Assembly (NCBI GenBank): GCA_035362835.1
Contig: DAOSDY010000002.1
Location: 813,692 to 877,691 of the forward strand
DNA: 64,000 bases
Reading direction: 5' to 3'
Source: Melioribacteraceae bacterium
GTDB lineage: Bacteria > Bacteroidota > Ignavibacteria > Ignavibacteriales > Melioribacteraceae
Position numbers and translations under genes: made by a program. The notes below the pieces were generated by a model, which was given only the letters and a program-made list of their open reading frames with translations, ran no database searches and was not told the origin of the DNA. Positions 32,280-41,751 of this stretch are shown piece by piece (positions within the stretch are counted from its first letter, which is position 1; each line of letters begins with the position of its first letter).

Positions 32280-32555
32280 GTGTATAAAGCAACAGTAATT
32301 GTAAAAAGAAGGCCCAAGATTTTAGATCCCCAGGGGAAAGCAGTCGAGCAGGGCGCAAAACTTCTCGGATTTCATAACGTAAAGCAGACAAGAATCGGAA
32401 AGTATATCGAGTTCTTCGTTGATACAACGGATAAGTCGCTTGCAGAAAAGGAAGTAAAAGAATATTCCGAAAAGCTTCTGTCGAATCCGATCATGGAGGA
32501 TTTTGAGTATACACTCGAGGAATACGAGCCGGTAAAAAAGGATAAGAAGAAATGA
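32280..32555 (+). CDS. purS: FGAM synthase subunit PurS
   Basis: 91 residues starting at GTG (32280), with GGAG just upstream. YKATVIVKRRPKILDPQGKA is the typical N-terminus. PurS bridges PurL and PurQ in formylglycinamidine ribonucleotide synthesis. Overlaps purQ by 4 bp. The Lys-rich tail (KKDKKK) is slightly longer than usual. purL is not in the window. Confidence 0.94.
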   Translation: MYKATVIVKRRPKILDPQGKAVEQGAKLLGFHNVKQTRIGKYIEFFVDTTDKSLAEKEVKEYSEKLLSNPIMEDFEYTLEEYEPVKKDKKK

Positions 32556-33244
32556 AACCGAAGTTCGGAGTTGTAGTATTCCCCGGTTCCAATTGCGATT
32601 ACGATGCCTATTATTCGGTTAAGAAAGTCTTAGGCTATGATGCGGAATTCCTCTGGCATAAGGAGAAGGACTTAAAAAACTGCGACGCAGTAATTCTACC
32701 GGGCGGGTTTTCCTACGGGGATTATTTGCGGACGGGTGCCATTGCGAGATTCTCTCCGATACTCGACTCCGTAGTGTCTTTTGCGGAGAAAGGCGGGATT
32801 GTATTCGGAATCTGCAACGGGTTTCAGATTCTGCTTGAAGCGGGGTTACTCCCGGGAGTTATGCTTCAGAATGAATCCCTTAAATTTGTCTGCAAGGATA
32901 TTTATCTTAAAGTAGAAAACAAAGAGACAATATTTACCAAAGGGATTAAACAAGAGACAATAAAGATTCCGATAAAACACGGCGAAGGAAATTACTTTAC
33001 CGATGAAGAGACCTTAAAGGAGTTGAAAGAAAACGGCCAGATTATTTTTACTTACTCGTCTCACGACGGACATGTAAGCCACAAATATAATCCGAACGGT
33101 TCGCTTCATAATATTGCCGGGATCTCAAACAAAAGAAAGAACGTAATGGGAATGATGCCACATCCTGAAAACGCATGCGATCCGATACTCCGAAAGACAG
33201 ACGGCGCTTTAATATTCAAATCGATCGCTTCCCATTTCAAATAA
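32552..33244 (+). CDS. purQ: FGAM synthase glutaminase subunit PurQ
   Basis: 230 residues, class I glutamine amidotransferase. The N-terminus VVVFPGSNCDYDAY, the LPGGFSYGDYLR loop, the nucleophile cysteine in FGICNGFQ and the C-terminal His/Glu in MMPHPENA are all present. Supplies ammonia to PurL. Coupled to purS. Confidence 0.96.
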   Translation: MKPKFGVVVFPGSNCDYDAYYSVKKVLGYDAEFLWHKEKDLKNCDAVILPGGFSYGDYLRTGAIARFSPILDSVVSFAEKGGIVFGICNGFQILLEAGLLPGVMLQNESLKFVCKDIYLKVENKETIFTKGIKQETIKIPIKHGEGNYFTDEETLKELKENGQIIFTYSSHDGHVSHKYNPNGSLHNIAGISNKRKNVMGMMPHPENACDPILRKTDGALIFKSIASHFK

Positions 33245-33277
33245 GAAATTTCAATAAAAATAAATGCGAGGGACATT

Positions 33278-33481
33278 ATGTTCGGTAATTTAGGAGCAAC
33301 TGAAATAATTCTTATAGTGCTTGCCATTCTGATTTTATTCGGCGCAAAGAAAATTCCTGAACTTGCCCAGGGTGTAGGAAAAGGGATGCGCGAGTTCAAG
33401 AAAGCAATGCGCGAGGTTGAAGACGATATTAAGATAACCGATAAACCCGAAGAGAAAAGCGATAAGAAATTAGAGAACTGA
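33278..33481 (+). CDS. tatA: Twin-arginine translocase subunit TatA/TatE
   Basis: 67 residues: membrane helix (TEIILIVLAILILFG), the FGAKKIPELAQGVGKGMREF amphipathic helix and an acidic/basic tail. Forms the pore for folded proteins. GAGGGA lies before the ATG. tatC is not in the window. Confidence 0.95.
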   Translation: MFGNLGATEIILIVLAILILFGAKKIPELAQGVGKGMREFKKAMREVEDDIKITDKPEEKSDKKLEN

Positions 33482-33526
33482 TTTCTTTTTAGAAAGACAT
33501 AAATTATTAATCAGGAACAAAGTTTA

Positions 33527-34933
33527 TTGACCGGCTATAAAAACCATTCCGAAAAATTAGAATTAATCCGATCCGGGTCTTTAAGTCTTAGAAGCAATAT
33601 TGAGTATTTCCTTTCGAAAGCCGGAGAGAATAAAGACTTAAACGCGTTTAATTTTCTATTCGAGGATTCTTATTCCGAGGCAGAAAAGATTGAAGAGAGA
33701 ATTAGGTCCAATAAAGCCGGCCGGCTTGCCGGAATGGTAATCGCCATTAAAGACGTTCTCGCAATTAAAGACAAGCCACTTACCTGCTCATCTAACATTC
33801 TTAAAAACTTTGAATCCGTTTACACCTCAACTGCCGTTGAAAGACTAATACGTGAAGACGCGATTATAATCGGGAAGACCAACTGCGATGAGTTTGCAAT
33901 GGGTTCCTCTAACGAAAACTCGGCTTTCGGAAAGGTCCTGAATCCGATCGACAAATCGCGAGTGCCTGGAGGTTCCAGCGGCGGATCAGCCGTCGCAGTT
34001 GCAGCCGGATTATGCGACGCTGCATTAGGAACTGATACCGGGGGTTCCATCCGTCAGCCCGCCGCCTTCTGCGGAATCTTCGGGCTTAAACCAACCTACG
34101 GAAGAGTCTCGAGGTACGGACTAACGGCATACGGGTCATCATTCGATACGATAGGACCGCTGGCGAACAGTCCTGAGGATCTGGCTCTAATTCTGGAAGT
34201 AATCTCTGGGCATGACCCCAATGATTCAACATCGGTTAATATTCCCGTTCCTGAATTTTTAAGTGAAATTTATTCGGAGAAAAAGTTTAAGATCGGACTG
34301 CCCAAAGAATATTTTGCCGAAGGGCTCGATCCGGAAATAAATGAGGCAATTCAGAATCAGATAGCAAAATTAAAATCCTCCGGTCATGATGTTCAAGAGG
34401 TCTCACTTCCCCACACTGAGTATTCGATCCCGACTTATTATATCTTGACAACGGCAGAGGCCTCGTCAAACCTTGCGCGCTACGACGGAGCCCATTACGG
34501 ATACCGTGATAAGAACTCATCGACCTTAAAAGAGATGTATGCTTCCAGCCGTTCGAAAGGATTCGGAGGTGAGGTAAAGCGGAGAATTATGTTAGGAACA
34601 TACGTACTTTCTGCCGGCTACTACGACGCTTATTACCGGAAGGCCCAGAAGGTAAGGCGGTTATTGAAACAGGATTTTGACAATGCATTTAATGAAGTTA
34701 ACCTCCTTCTGACACCCACGACTCCAACTCCACCGTTTAAGATCGGCGAGAAATCGACCGACCCGCTTAAGATGTATCTTATGGATATCTACACAACCTC
34801 AGCCAACTTAGCCGGAATACCGGGTATAAATATTCCGATCGGCAAAAACCGCGAAGGATTACCGATCGGAATGCAGGTGATGGCAAAGGGATTCGATGAG
34901 TTAAGTCTGCTGCAATTCTCAAGCAAGTATTAA
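33527..34933 (+). CDS. gatA: Glu/Asp-tRNA amidotransferase subunit A
   Basis: 468 residues from a TTG start. Amidase signature: catalytic Lys in AIKDVL (about 73-78), GGSSGGSAVAVAAG with the two serines, and GTDTGGSIRQPAAFCG. Corrects misacylated Glu-tRNA(Gln)/Asp-tRNA(Asn). GNGTNCDEFAMGSSNE-like segment (GKTNCDEFAMGSSNENSAFG) and the C-terminal LPIGMQVMAKGFDE fit GatA better than other amidases. gatB and gatC are elsewhere. The C-terminus is some 15 residues shorter than many relatives. Confidence 0.93.
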   Translation: MTGYKNHSEKLELIRSGSLSLRSNIEYFLSKAGENKDLNAFNFLFEDSYSEAEKIEERIRSNKAGRLAGMVIAIKDVLAIKDKPLTCSSNILKNFESVYTSTAVERLIREDAIIIGKTNCDEFAMGSSNENSAFGKVLNPIDKSRVPGGSSGGSAVAVAAGLCDAALGTDTGGSIRQPAAFCGIFGLKPTYGRVSRYGLTAYGSSFDTIGPLANSPEDLALILEVISGHDPNDSTSVNIPVPEFLSEIYSEKKFKIGLPKEYFAEGLDPEINEAIQNQIAKLKSSGHDVQEVSLPHTEYSIPTYYILTTAEASSNLARYDGAHYGYRDKNSSTLKEMYASSRSKGFGGEVKRRIMLGTYVLSAGYYDAYYRKAQKVRRLLKQDFDNAFNEVNLLLTPTTPTPPFKIGEKSTDPLKMYLMDIYTTSANLAGIPGINIPIGKNREGLPIGMQVMAKGFDELSLLQFSSKY

Positions 34934-34936
34934 GAG

Positions 34937-34974
34937 AGGCTCAATCCCCTTCTTAAATGAAAGGAATTGAGCCT
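34937..34974. terminator. Stem-loop between gatA and the convergent propeller gene
   Basis: AGGCTCAAT paired with ATTGAGCCT plus an inner CCTT/AAGG pair. No T-run follows on the plus strand, so it is not a canonical terminator, but its place between convergent genes suits one. Confidence 0.4.
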
Positions 34975-35003
34975 ATTACCTGAAAATGAAATCACAATCC
35001 GAA

Positions 35004-36299
35004 CTATTTAATAAGTATCATTTTTTTAATAGAAGAATAATTACCGGTACTTAATTTATAGAAGTATACTCCGCTTGAAAGTTCGGCAGCATTAAAAGTT
35101 ACATTATAGGTACCCGCAGGTTTATATTCGTCTACTAAAGTAGCAACTTCACTTCCGAGCAGATCATAAACCTTAAGTAGAATTTTCTGATTGAGTGATC
35201 CATTATCTCCCGAAGGAATAGAATATCTTATAGTTGTCTCTGGATTGAACGGATTGGGATAATTCTGAAGCAAAGAAAACTCTGATGGAATACTATTATT
35301 GTTATCAGCAACAGAGACGATTCCGTTTTCATTAAAGACTGCAAGGCCGGCATAAGTCCCGATCCACTTATTTCCGCCGGCATCAACCGTAATAAAATGG
35401 ATTGTATTGTTAGGCAGATTAGAATTTGTAGTGTTGAATGTTGTAAACGAAGTTCCATCGTATTTAACAATACCATATTGATCAGTTCCTAACCAGATAA
35501 CCGAATTTGATTCGGCAGCAACGGCTGTTATGGAATTTGTAGGGATATTTGAATTCGAGGTTTTGAAAGTGGTCATCGTAGTATTATCATATCTTACAAG
35601 TCCGCCTGAAGTACCAATCCATTTAACACCATTAGGTGCAATTGAAATCGACATAATATTATTATGAGGCAGTCCGGTGCTTGAAATCGGGTTTGATGGT
35701 TTGTAGACTGTCCATGCCTGGCTTCTGTTAAAGCGCGCAAGTCCGTCGGGTGTTGCAATCCAGAGTTCATTATTCTGATCTAAAACCATATCCCGGATTT
35801 CGTTATACGGGAGCTGAGAGTTTGATGAGTTATAGTTTGTCCAGTTCTGTCCGTCAAATTTTGAAAGACCGCCCAACGATCCGATCCATTTGTTTGACTG
35901 ATTATCAATTACAATTGAATAGCGGACATTATTATGAGGCAGATTCGAGTTGCCGGTATTATAGACTGTCCAGCCCGACTGCCCGGTTGACAGTCCGGTA
36001 AAGTAAGCAAGTCCGCCGCCGTTAGTGCCAATCCACTTATGCCCGTTTGCGTCGATGGCCATCGAGTAAACAGTGTTATTCGGAAGACCTGAATTCGTTG
36101 TGTAATATGAAGTCCATGTACTTCCCGTCAATCTTACCAGGCCGGCATATGTCCCAAACCACTTATTTCCGGAGTGATCCACGGCCATCGTGTAGATACG
36201 GTTGTCAGGCAGATTGGGGTACTTATAAACTGTCCATTGATTCTGGGCTTGTAGCCAGCAAGCCATAATTAAAAACAGTAACAGAATAGATTTTTTCAT
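35004..36299 (-). CDS. T9SS-sorted secreted beta-propeller protein
   Basis: 431 residues from the ATG at 36297-36299, chosen because GGAGGAG lies six bases before it and it gives the signal peptide MKKSILLLFLIMACWLQAQ; an ATG 21 bp upstream is less likely. The body has about eight repeats of a two-component-regulator propeller unit (WIGTxGGL...YDGxxWTxYxxSNSxLPxNxI). Residues from about 345 form a T9SS sorting domain (QNYPNPFNPETTIRYSIP, LLGSEVATLVDEY, ending KKMILIK). Exported and probably anchored at the cell surface. No enzyme domain is seen. Confidence 0.87.
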   Translation of the reverse strand: MKKSILLLFLIMACWLQAQNQWTVYKYPNLPDNRIYTMAVDHSGNKWFGTYAGLVRLTGSTWTSYYTTNSGLPNNTVYSMAIDANGHKWIGTNGGGLAYFTGLSTGQSGWTVYNTGNSNLPHNNVRYSIVIDNQSNKWIGSLGGLSKFDGQNWTNYNSSNSQLPYNEIRDMVLDQNNELWIATPDGLARFNRSQAWTVYKPSNPISSTGLPHNNIMSISIAPNGVKWIGTSGGLVRYDNTTMTTFKTSNSNIPTNSITAVAAESNSVIWLGTDQYGIVKYDGTSFTTFNTTNSNLPNNTIHFITVDAGGNKWIGTYAGLAVFNENGIVSVADNNNSIPSEFSLLQNYPNPFNPETTIRYSIPSGDNGSLNQKILLKVYDLLGSEVATLVDEYKPAGTYNVTFNAAELSSGVYFYKLSTGNYSSIKKMILIK

Positions 36300-36806
36300 C
36301 TCTCCTCCAGATAGTGACATAATACAGTTTCATTTTTCTTCAATAGAAAGTGTTGTTCATCCTTCAATATTTCATGAAGACGAGTAAAAAAAATGATCCT
36401 GTTGTTTCCACTCCCTTCCCATGAAGTTATTTTTACTAATTCATGACAGGAGTGATTATTTTTAGTCGAGTATCTTTAAGACCCGTGGAAGGTAAAAACC
36501 GGATCCGTCGATTACTCTATAATGTTGATAAAATAAGAACTAATATTTATGTGAGAACTAATTAATAAAAAAGGAGTTTTAATCAGATTCAAACATCTTC
36601 GAATCTGAAAACATTATATAAATTCCCCGACTTTATGGCAAGCAGAATCGTTAATATGATTCCGGTAAGTTGAGAAGAATCAATACATGATTAATTAAAA
36701 CGAGCGGAAAGAAACATCTAAACAGAGGCAAATTAATAAGGTAAATTATTGAATCCTTTCTTAATTTTACCGAAACAATTTTTGAAAATAATTTCAGGGA
36801 ATAAAC
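36300..36806. other. Intergenic region before sucD
   Basis: About 500 bp, AT-rich, without a believable gene. It holds an imperfect hairpin at 36409-36454 (CACTCC..CATGAA / TTCATG..GGAGTG) that could end an RNA or mark a small regulatory RNA. No word repeats occur. The sucD promoter must lie here but I cannot point to it with confidence. Confidence 0.4.
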
Positions 36807-37817
36807 ATGAGTATTCTTCTCGACAAAAAGACACGTGTTATTGTTCAGGGAATTACCGGCGGTGAAGGTTCGTTCCATACCCGTCAGATGATTGAATACG
36901 GAACAAATGTTGTTGCCGGAGTTACTCCGGGTAAAGGCGGACAAAAATTCGAAGATACAAGCCTTCCGATCTTCAACACAGTTGCCGAAGCAGTAAAAGA
37001 AGTAAAAGCAGATGCATCGGCAATATTCGTTCCCCCGGCTTTTGCAGCAGACGCAATACTTGAGTCGGCTAACGCAGGAATAAAACTGATAGTCTGTATT
37101 ACCGAAGGAATCCCAGCAAAGGATATGATCGACGTTTACAATTCGATAAAAGGTAAAGGCGTAGTGCTTATAGGCCCGAACTGCCCGGGACTTATTTCAC
37201 CGGGAAAGGCCAAAATAGGAATTATGCCGGGATTTATACATAAACAGGGAAAGATCGGCGTCGTAAGCCGCAGCGGAACCCTAACCTACGAAGCCGTTAA
37301 GCAGCTGACCGATTTAGGGATCGGGCAATCAACATGCGTCGGGATCGGCGGAGACCCGGTAATCGGTTCACAGTTTATCGACATTATCAAACTTTTTAAT
37401 GAAGACCCTTCAACAGAAGGAATTGTGATGATCGGTGAGATCGGCGGAAGCGCTGAAGAGGAAGCCGCGCTTTTTATTAAGAAGAATGTTAAAAAGCCGG
37501 TCGTCGGATTTATTGCAGGGCGAACAGCACCTGCAGGTCGCCGCATGGGTCATGCAGGAGCAATTATCTCAGGCGGAAAAGGAACAGCGGCTGAAAAAAT
37601 GGCGGCAATGAAAAAAGCAGGAATTCTTGTTATTGAAAGTCCCGCCGAAATCGGCGTAACAATGAAGAGAGCTTTAGGAAAAAGCCCGAAGGCAAAAGTC
37701 AAAAGTGTGAAAGCAAAAAGCCTTAAAAACAAGGTAAAGAAACTAAAGGTAAAAGGAAAAAGTAAAAAAGCCGTAGTAAAGAAAACAGTCAAGAAGATTC
37801 TAAAGAAAAGGAAGTAA
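36807..37817 (+). CDS. sucD: Succinyl-CoA ligase alpha subunit with lysine-rich tail
   Basis: 336 residues. Residues 1-290 match the normal subunit: QGITGGEGSFHTRQM binds CoA, the phosphorylated histidine is H249 in RRMGHAGAIISGGKG. It makes succinate plus ATP/GTP from succinyl-CoA. Residues 291-336 are an extra tail with 22 lysines in 46 residues (KSPKAKVKSVKAK and so on, ending ILKKRK), like a histone H1-type or polyvalent nucleic-acid-binding tail. The beta subunit gene is not next to it, which is unusual. ndk follows after 30 bp. Confidence 0.92.
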   Translation: MSILLDKKTRVIVQGITGGEGSFHTRQMIEYGTNVVAGVTPGKGGQKFEDTSLPIFNTVAEAVKEVKADASAIFVPPAFAADAILESANAGIKLIVCITEGIPAKDMIDVYNSIKGKGVVLIGPNCPGLISPGKAKIGIMPGFIHKQGKIGVVSRSGTLTYEAVKQLTDLGIGQSTCVGIGGDPVIGSQFIDIIKLFNEDPSTEGIVMIGEIGGSAEEEAALFIKKNVKKPVVGFIAGRTAPAGRRMGHAGAIISGGKGTAAEKMAAMKKAGILVIESPAEIGVTMKRALGKSPKAKVKSVKAKSLKNKVKKLKVKGKSKKAVVKKTVKKILKKRK

Positions 37818-37847
37818 TCCATAAACGTTGAAAATCAGGAGATTAAA

Positions 37848-38282
37848 TTGAGCAACAGAACATTAGCGATTCTAAAACCGGATTGCACAAGAAAAGAATT
37901 AGTTGGAAAAGTAATTACACATATTCAGGAAGCAGGATTCAAGATCCTTGGGCTTAAGATGGTCCGACTTCAGAAGGATTCCGCCAAAGGATTCTATGAA
38001 GTACATAAAGAGAGGCCATTCTTTAATGATCTTATCGAGTATATGACAAGCGGCCCATGCGTACCGATAGTTCTCGAGAAGGAAAACGCGGTAGAAGAAT
38101 TCCGGAAATTAATCGGTGCTACCGATCCGGCAAAGGCAGATGAAGGTACAATCAGAAAGCTTTATGCGTCGAACATTCAGGAAAATATTGTTCACGGTTC
38201 GGATTCGCCTGAGAATGCCGCCAAAGAGATCTCTCACTTCTTCTCACGTAAAGAACTCCTCGAAATAAACGGCTGGCAGTAA
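37848..38282 (+). CDS. ndk: Nucleoside diphosphate kinase
   Basis: 144 residues from a TTG start; TLAILKPDCTRKELVGK is the standard N-terminus, and the phosphorylated His is in NIVHGSDSPE. Equilibrates NTPs. Coupled with sucD, which makes the ATP/GTP it uses. A hairpin (38291-38320) follows. Confidence 0.96.
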   Translation: MSNRTLAILKPDCTRKELVGKVITHIQEAGFKILGLKMVRLQKDSAKGFYEVHKERPFFNDLIEYMTSGPCVPIVLEKENAVEEFRKLIGATDPAKADEGTIRKLYASNIQENIVHGSDSPENAAKEISHFFSRKELLEINGWQ

Positions 38283-38290
38283 AATTAATT

Positions 38291-38320
38291 CTCCCCTTTG
38301 GCTTTTTAAACCAGGGGGAG
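38291..38320 (+). terminator. Hairpin after ndk
   Basis: CTCCCCTTTGG paired with CCAGGGGGAG over a T/A-rich loop, directly after ndk. The downstream stretch is only weakly T-rich, so termination may be partial and the lipoprotein gene could be read through. Confidence 0.5.
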
Positions 38321-38349
38321 ATAAACTTAATAATCAAAACAGGAAAATC

Positions 38350-39375
38350 ATGACAAAGAAATTTTTATTATTGTTAACAGCATTAATCATTCTTATCGGC
38401 TGCGGTAAATCCGAAGAGAAGAAAGAGTCGGGCACTACACAGGCAGAGTCCTATGAATCGATTCAGTTAGAAGAAGCCAACGTCCAGCTCCGATATAATT
38501 TTTCTAAAGGCGACAAGCTTAAATACAAGCTTACAACAATTACAACATCCGATGAGTCGATTAAGGCCGATACTATCATCAACACAAAACTTTATCAGAC
38601 TATCACTTACCTTTTTGACCTGGAAGTTCTTGAAGTTGATGATGATAAGACTGCAGATTTTTCGGTTAATATATCCTCAGTGGTTCTCGATGCGAACCTG
38701 AACGGCCAGGAAGTAAAATTCGATTCCAAAGCGGAGAACACAAACGAAGAGAAGCTTAAATTCATCGAATACGCAACTATCTCCAACTCACCATACCGCG
38801 CACGCGTAAGCAGCCGCGGTGAAGTCTTTGAGGTTACAAGGCTTGATAAGATGATTGATAAAATGGTTCAGCTTCAGCCGCAGGCCCAGCAGCTTACTTT
38901 AGAGCAGAAGTCGCAAATCTCTAAGAACTTAAGCGAATCGGCATTGCGTCCAATGACACAGTTACTATTCAGAGAGCTGCCGGAAAAACCGGTTGCGAAA
39001 GATTCATCCTGGATTAAAACTTATCCTGCACAGATGAGCGTATTTGCAGTTGAGAATAAAGCTACTTTTACGGTAGATGACTTTATAAGCTTAGACGGAG
39101 ACAAGGGTGCTAAGATAAGCGCCGATCTTAGTGCAACATGGACCGGAGAGAAAAAAGGTGTTGAGGAAGGAGTAAATTATTCGTTCAAAGATCCGGTTAT
39201 TGCAGGAAACGGAATGATCATATTCAACATCGAAAAAGGCTTCTTGAAAAAGGCAGAGACACTTACCTCCATCGAAATGGAAGTTGAAGTAAAGGCAAAG
39301 GATTCAACACAGAAAATGCAGACTTCAGTCAGGAGTGAAAAATCGACAAATAAAAATATTGTTGAGATGCTCTGA
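38350..39375 (+). CDS. Lipoprotein, DUF6263-like
   Basis: 341 residues. Lipoprotein signal KKFLLLLTALIILIGC, then a Lys/Glu linker. The body has VQLRYNFSKGDKLKYKLTTI and repeated beta strands with LFDLEVLEVDDDKTADF, matching the family of predicted cell-surface beta-sandwich lipoproteins (DUF6263-like) common in Bacteroidota. Function unknown. It ends at a strong terminator. Confidence 0.7.
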   Translation: MTKKFLLLLTALIILIGCGKSEEKKESGTTQAESYESIQLEEANVQLRYNFSKGDKLKYKLTTITTSDESIKADTIINTKLYQTITYLFDLEVLEVDDDKTADFSVNISSVVLDANLNGQEVKFDSKAENTNEEKLKFIEYATISNSPYRARVSSRGEVFEVTRLDKMIDKMVQLQPQAQQLTLEQKSQISKNLSESALRPMTQLLFRELPEKPVAKDSSWIKTYPAQMSVFAVENKATFTVDDFISLDGDKGAKISADLSATWTGEKKGVEEGVNYSFKDPVIAGNGMIIFNIEKGFLKKAETLTSIEMEVEVKAKDSTQKMQTSVRSEKSTNKNIVEML

Positions 39376-39397
39376 TTGGAATAAAGTATTTAAGAAG

Positions 39398-39428
39398 AAG
39401 CACGCCTATTTAAGGCGTGCTTTTTTTT
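39398..39428. terminator. Rho-independent terminator between the lipoprotein and NfeD genes
   Basis: AAGCACGCC, loop TATTTAA, GGCGTGCTT, then a T-run; the A-rich left side lets it serve the convergent gene too. Confidence 0.9.
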
Positions 39429-40740
39429 ATTTCTTTATATCGACAACTACTTTAGAACCTTCAACACTTTTAACAACAATCCGGCTCTTATTTTTAATAT
39501 AATCACCTTCGGTAACCACGTCTATCCTGTTCCCCTCAATAATAGCAGTGCCCGAAGGCCTTAAGTCTGTGAGGGCTTCTCCTTCCATTCCGATAAAATG
39601 TTCAAACTGCGGTTTAGCCGCATAGCCGGATTTGGAGGCAACCTGTTCATTTAATATAAGTTTATTCCACATATCTGTCTTTGGTAAAAATTTCAGAAGG
39701 AAAAATATTACAACAAAAGTAAAAAGGAAAGTAAGTCCAAGCTGAATTATGGCAAGAGAAATTAAAGTCCAGTCGATCATCTTAAAATCCGACAGGAGTC
39801 CAAGGAAAAGTCCTCCTACCATAAAAATGATGCCCAGGATTCCGAATATTCCGAATCCGGGGACGACAAAAATCTCTACAATTATAAAAATCACTCCTAC
39901 AACAAAAAGCAGAATTTCTATTATCGATGCAAGTTCCAGAATATATCCTGCACCGAAGAAGATAGCTAGGCAGACAACTCCGACAGTTCCTGCCAAACCC
40001 CACCCCGGTGTTTTTATCTCCGTATAAAGTCCGATAAGTCCAAGCATAATAAGCAGAGAGGAGATAATCGGATTATTAACAAACCTTACAAAATCTTCAG
40101 CCCAGTTTGAGTCGAGCGTTACAAGCTCGGCATTTTTAAGTCCGAAATTTTCTTTAACCTGATCGATACTAGTTAGCACGGTATCGGCCATACGGTATTG
40201 AAGCGCTTCTTCCGAAGTAAGCGTTACAAGTTTAGTGCTGTCGTCTTTGATATCAGGTATAACGATAGTTTCGTCAACCATTCCCTGGGCGATATCGGTA
40301 CGCCGACCATTTTTCTCGGCAGTAGCGCGCATTTCCGAGCGCATATAGGATTGATATTTCTCGGATTGTTTCTGGCCAGTCTGATCGACAACCGAGGAGG
40401 CACCCATAGAAGCCCCGGGTACCATAACGATTTTTTCACATGAAAGAGCTATCAGAGCGCCGGCTGAGATTGCCCTTTTATCGATGAATGCGATCGTACG
40501 GATTTTGCTGTTGAGGATTGCATCTTTAATCTGGGTCGCAGCGTCTACCCTACCGCCAAATGTATTTATCCTGAAAATTATTGCTGCGGCAAAATTCGTT
40601 TCAGCTTCTTCAACCACTCTTCTGATATAAGGGGCGAGTCCAAGATCGATATCCCCTTCGATATTTGCATAATAGACTTTTTCCTGAGCACTTGAAGCAA
40701 AAGATAAGACAAGGACAAACAGAAGGATCAACCGTTTCAA
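39427..40740 (-). CDS. NfeD-family membrane serine protease (ClpP class)
   Basis: 437 residues. Signal peptide 1-18, a ClpP-like protease domain (INTFGGRVDAA at about 58-68, catalytic Ser in RAISAGALIALS, GASMGASSVV), four or five membrane helices (about 225-345) and a C-terminal OB-fold NfeD domain (GMEGEALTDLRPSGTAIIEG). The long NfeD form is often paired with a stomatin; none is next to it here. Shine-Dalgarno AGGAG is present. Confidence 0.9.
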   Translation of the reverse strand: MKRLILLFVLVLSFASSAQEKVYYANIEGDIDLGLAPYIRRVVEEAETNFAAAIIFRINTFGGRVDAATQIKDAILNSKIRTIAFIDKRAISAGALIALSCEKIVMVPGASMGASSVVDQTGQKQSEKYQSYMRSEMRATAEKNGRRTDIAQGMVDETIVIPDIKDDSTKLVTLTSEEALQYRMADTVLTSIDQVKENFGLKNAELVTLDSNWAEDFVRFVNNPIISSLLIMLGLIGLYTEIKTPGWGLAGTVGVVCLAIFFGAGYILELASIIEILLFVVGVIFIIVEIFVVPGFGIFGILGIIFMVGGLFLGLLSDFKMIDWTLISLAIIQLGLTFLFTFVVIFFLLKFLPKTDMWNKLILNEQVASKSGYAAKPQFEHFIGMEGEALTDLRPSGTAIIEGNRIDVVTEGDYIKNKSRIVVKSVEGSKVVVDIKK

Positions 40741-40817
40741 TTTCTTTCTCCTAAAGGTAAAGTAGATAAAATCTCAACAGTTAATTACTTAAAATGAAGC
40801 AATTATTCAAGACTTAA

Positions 40818-41708
40818 TTATTTATTATGAAAAGCATAATTAAGCATTTTGTAGACTAGTTTGGCTGCTACAAAATTAGATGACGAATGAGATTTTGAAG
40901 GCGCAAGTTCAACCACATCGAATCCGACAATATTTTTATCCTGACCGACGATTTTAAGAAGATTCATAGTCTCATCCCAGAATAGTCCTCCCGGTTCAGG
41001 AGTTCCTGTAGCTGTTAAAAACGAAGGATCGAAACCGTCTACATCGAATGTGATATAAACGTTATCGGTCAGAGACTTCGCGACCAATTCCTGCCAGTTA
41101 TCGCCGTACATTCCGAGTTTAATCTCGCGGGAATAGAAGGTTCGAATATTATTTTCTTTTCTGAAGATGGCCTCATCCTTACATTGAGCGCGGATTCCGA
41201 CCTGAACAATCTTTTTATTGAATTCAGCTACTCTTGCCATTACGGACGCATGCGAGTGGATAGAGCCCTCATAGCTTTGACGCAGATCCGAGTGGGCATC
41301 GATCTGGAGGATAGAGAGGTTTTCATATTTTTCATGATGAGCCTTAATCGGGGCGACAGAAAGTGAGTGTTCGCCGCCTAAGGTAACTACAAACTTACCG
41401 GATTCAATATGAAAAGAAACTTCCCGGTAGATCTTATCGATAGCTTTCTGGATAGAGAGCTTTCCGAAATTAAGAGGTTCAAGAGTGCAGATTCCCTTTT
41501 CAAAACATAACTCACGGTTCATCTCTTCGTCATAGAATTCGACATAGTGGGAAGCATTCAGAATTTCTTTAGGACCGGCTCCGGTTCCTTTTCCGTAACT
41601 GACGGTTTTTTCGAGAGGGGCTGAAACGATAATAATTTCCGAATTTTTATAATTAGAATATTTTTTATCGATAGCCAGAAAATTCTGTTTAATGCCGAGT
41701 TCTTTCAT
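40818..41708 (-). CDS. speB: Agmatinase (ureohydrolase family)
   Basis: 296 residues from the ATG at 41706-41708, preceded by AAAGGA; an ATG 36 bp upstream has no such site. Two metal motifs are clear: GGEHS (His ligand) and QIDAHSDLR, with FDVDGFDPSF later. Turns agmatine to putrescine plus urea. Related arginases and formimidoylglutamases share the motifs, so the substrate is a fair guess only. A hairpin (41752-41802) lies between it and yajC. Confidence 0.85.
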   Translation of the reverse strand: MKELGIKQNFLAIDKKYSNYKNSEIIIVSAPLEKTVSYGKGTGAGPKEILNASHYVEFYDEEMNRELCFEKGICTLEPLNFGKLSIQKAIDKIYREVSFHIESGKFVVTLGGEHSLSVAPIKAHHEKYENLSILQIDAHSDLRQSYEGSIHSHASVMARVAEFNKKIVQVGIRAQCKDEAIFRKENNIRTFYSREIKLGMYGDNWQELVAKSLTDNVYITFDVDGFDPSFLTATGTPEPGGLFWDETMNLLKIVGQDKNIVGFDVVELAPSKSHSSSNFVAAKLVYKMLNYAFHNK

Positions 41709-41751
41709 TGTTTGAGAGTCCTTTAACAATTTTGTTAATACCATAAATAAA

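Noticed and set aside
36651..36944. A 97-codon minus-strand frame overlapping the start of sucD
   Set aside because: It overlaps the conserved sucD N-terminus antisense and has no ribosome site.
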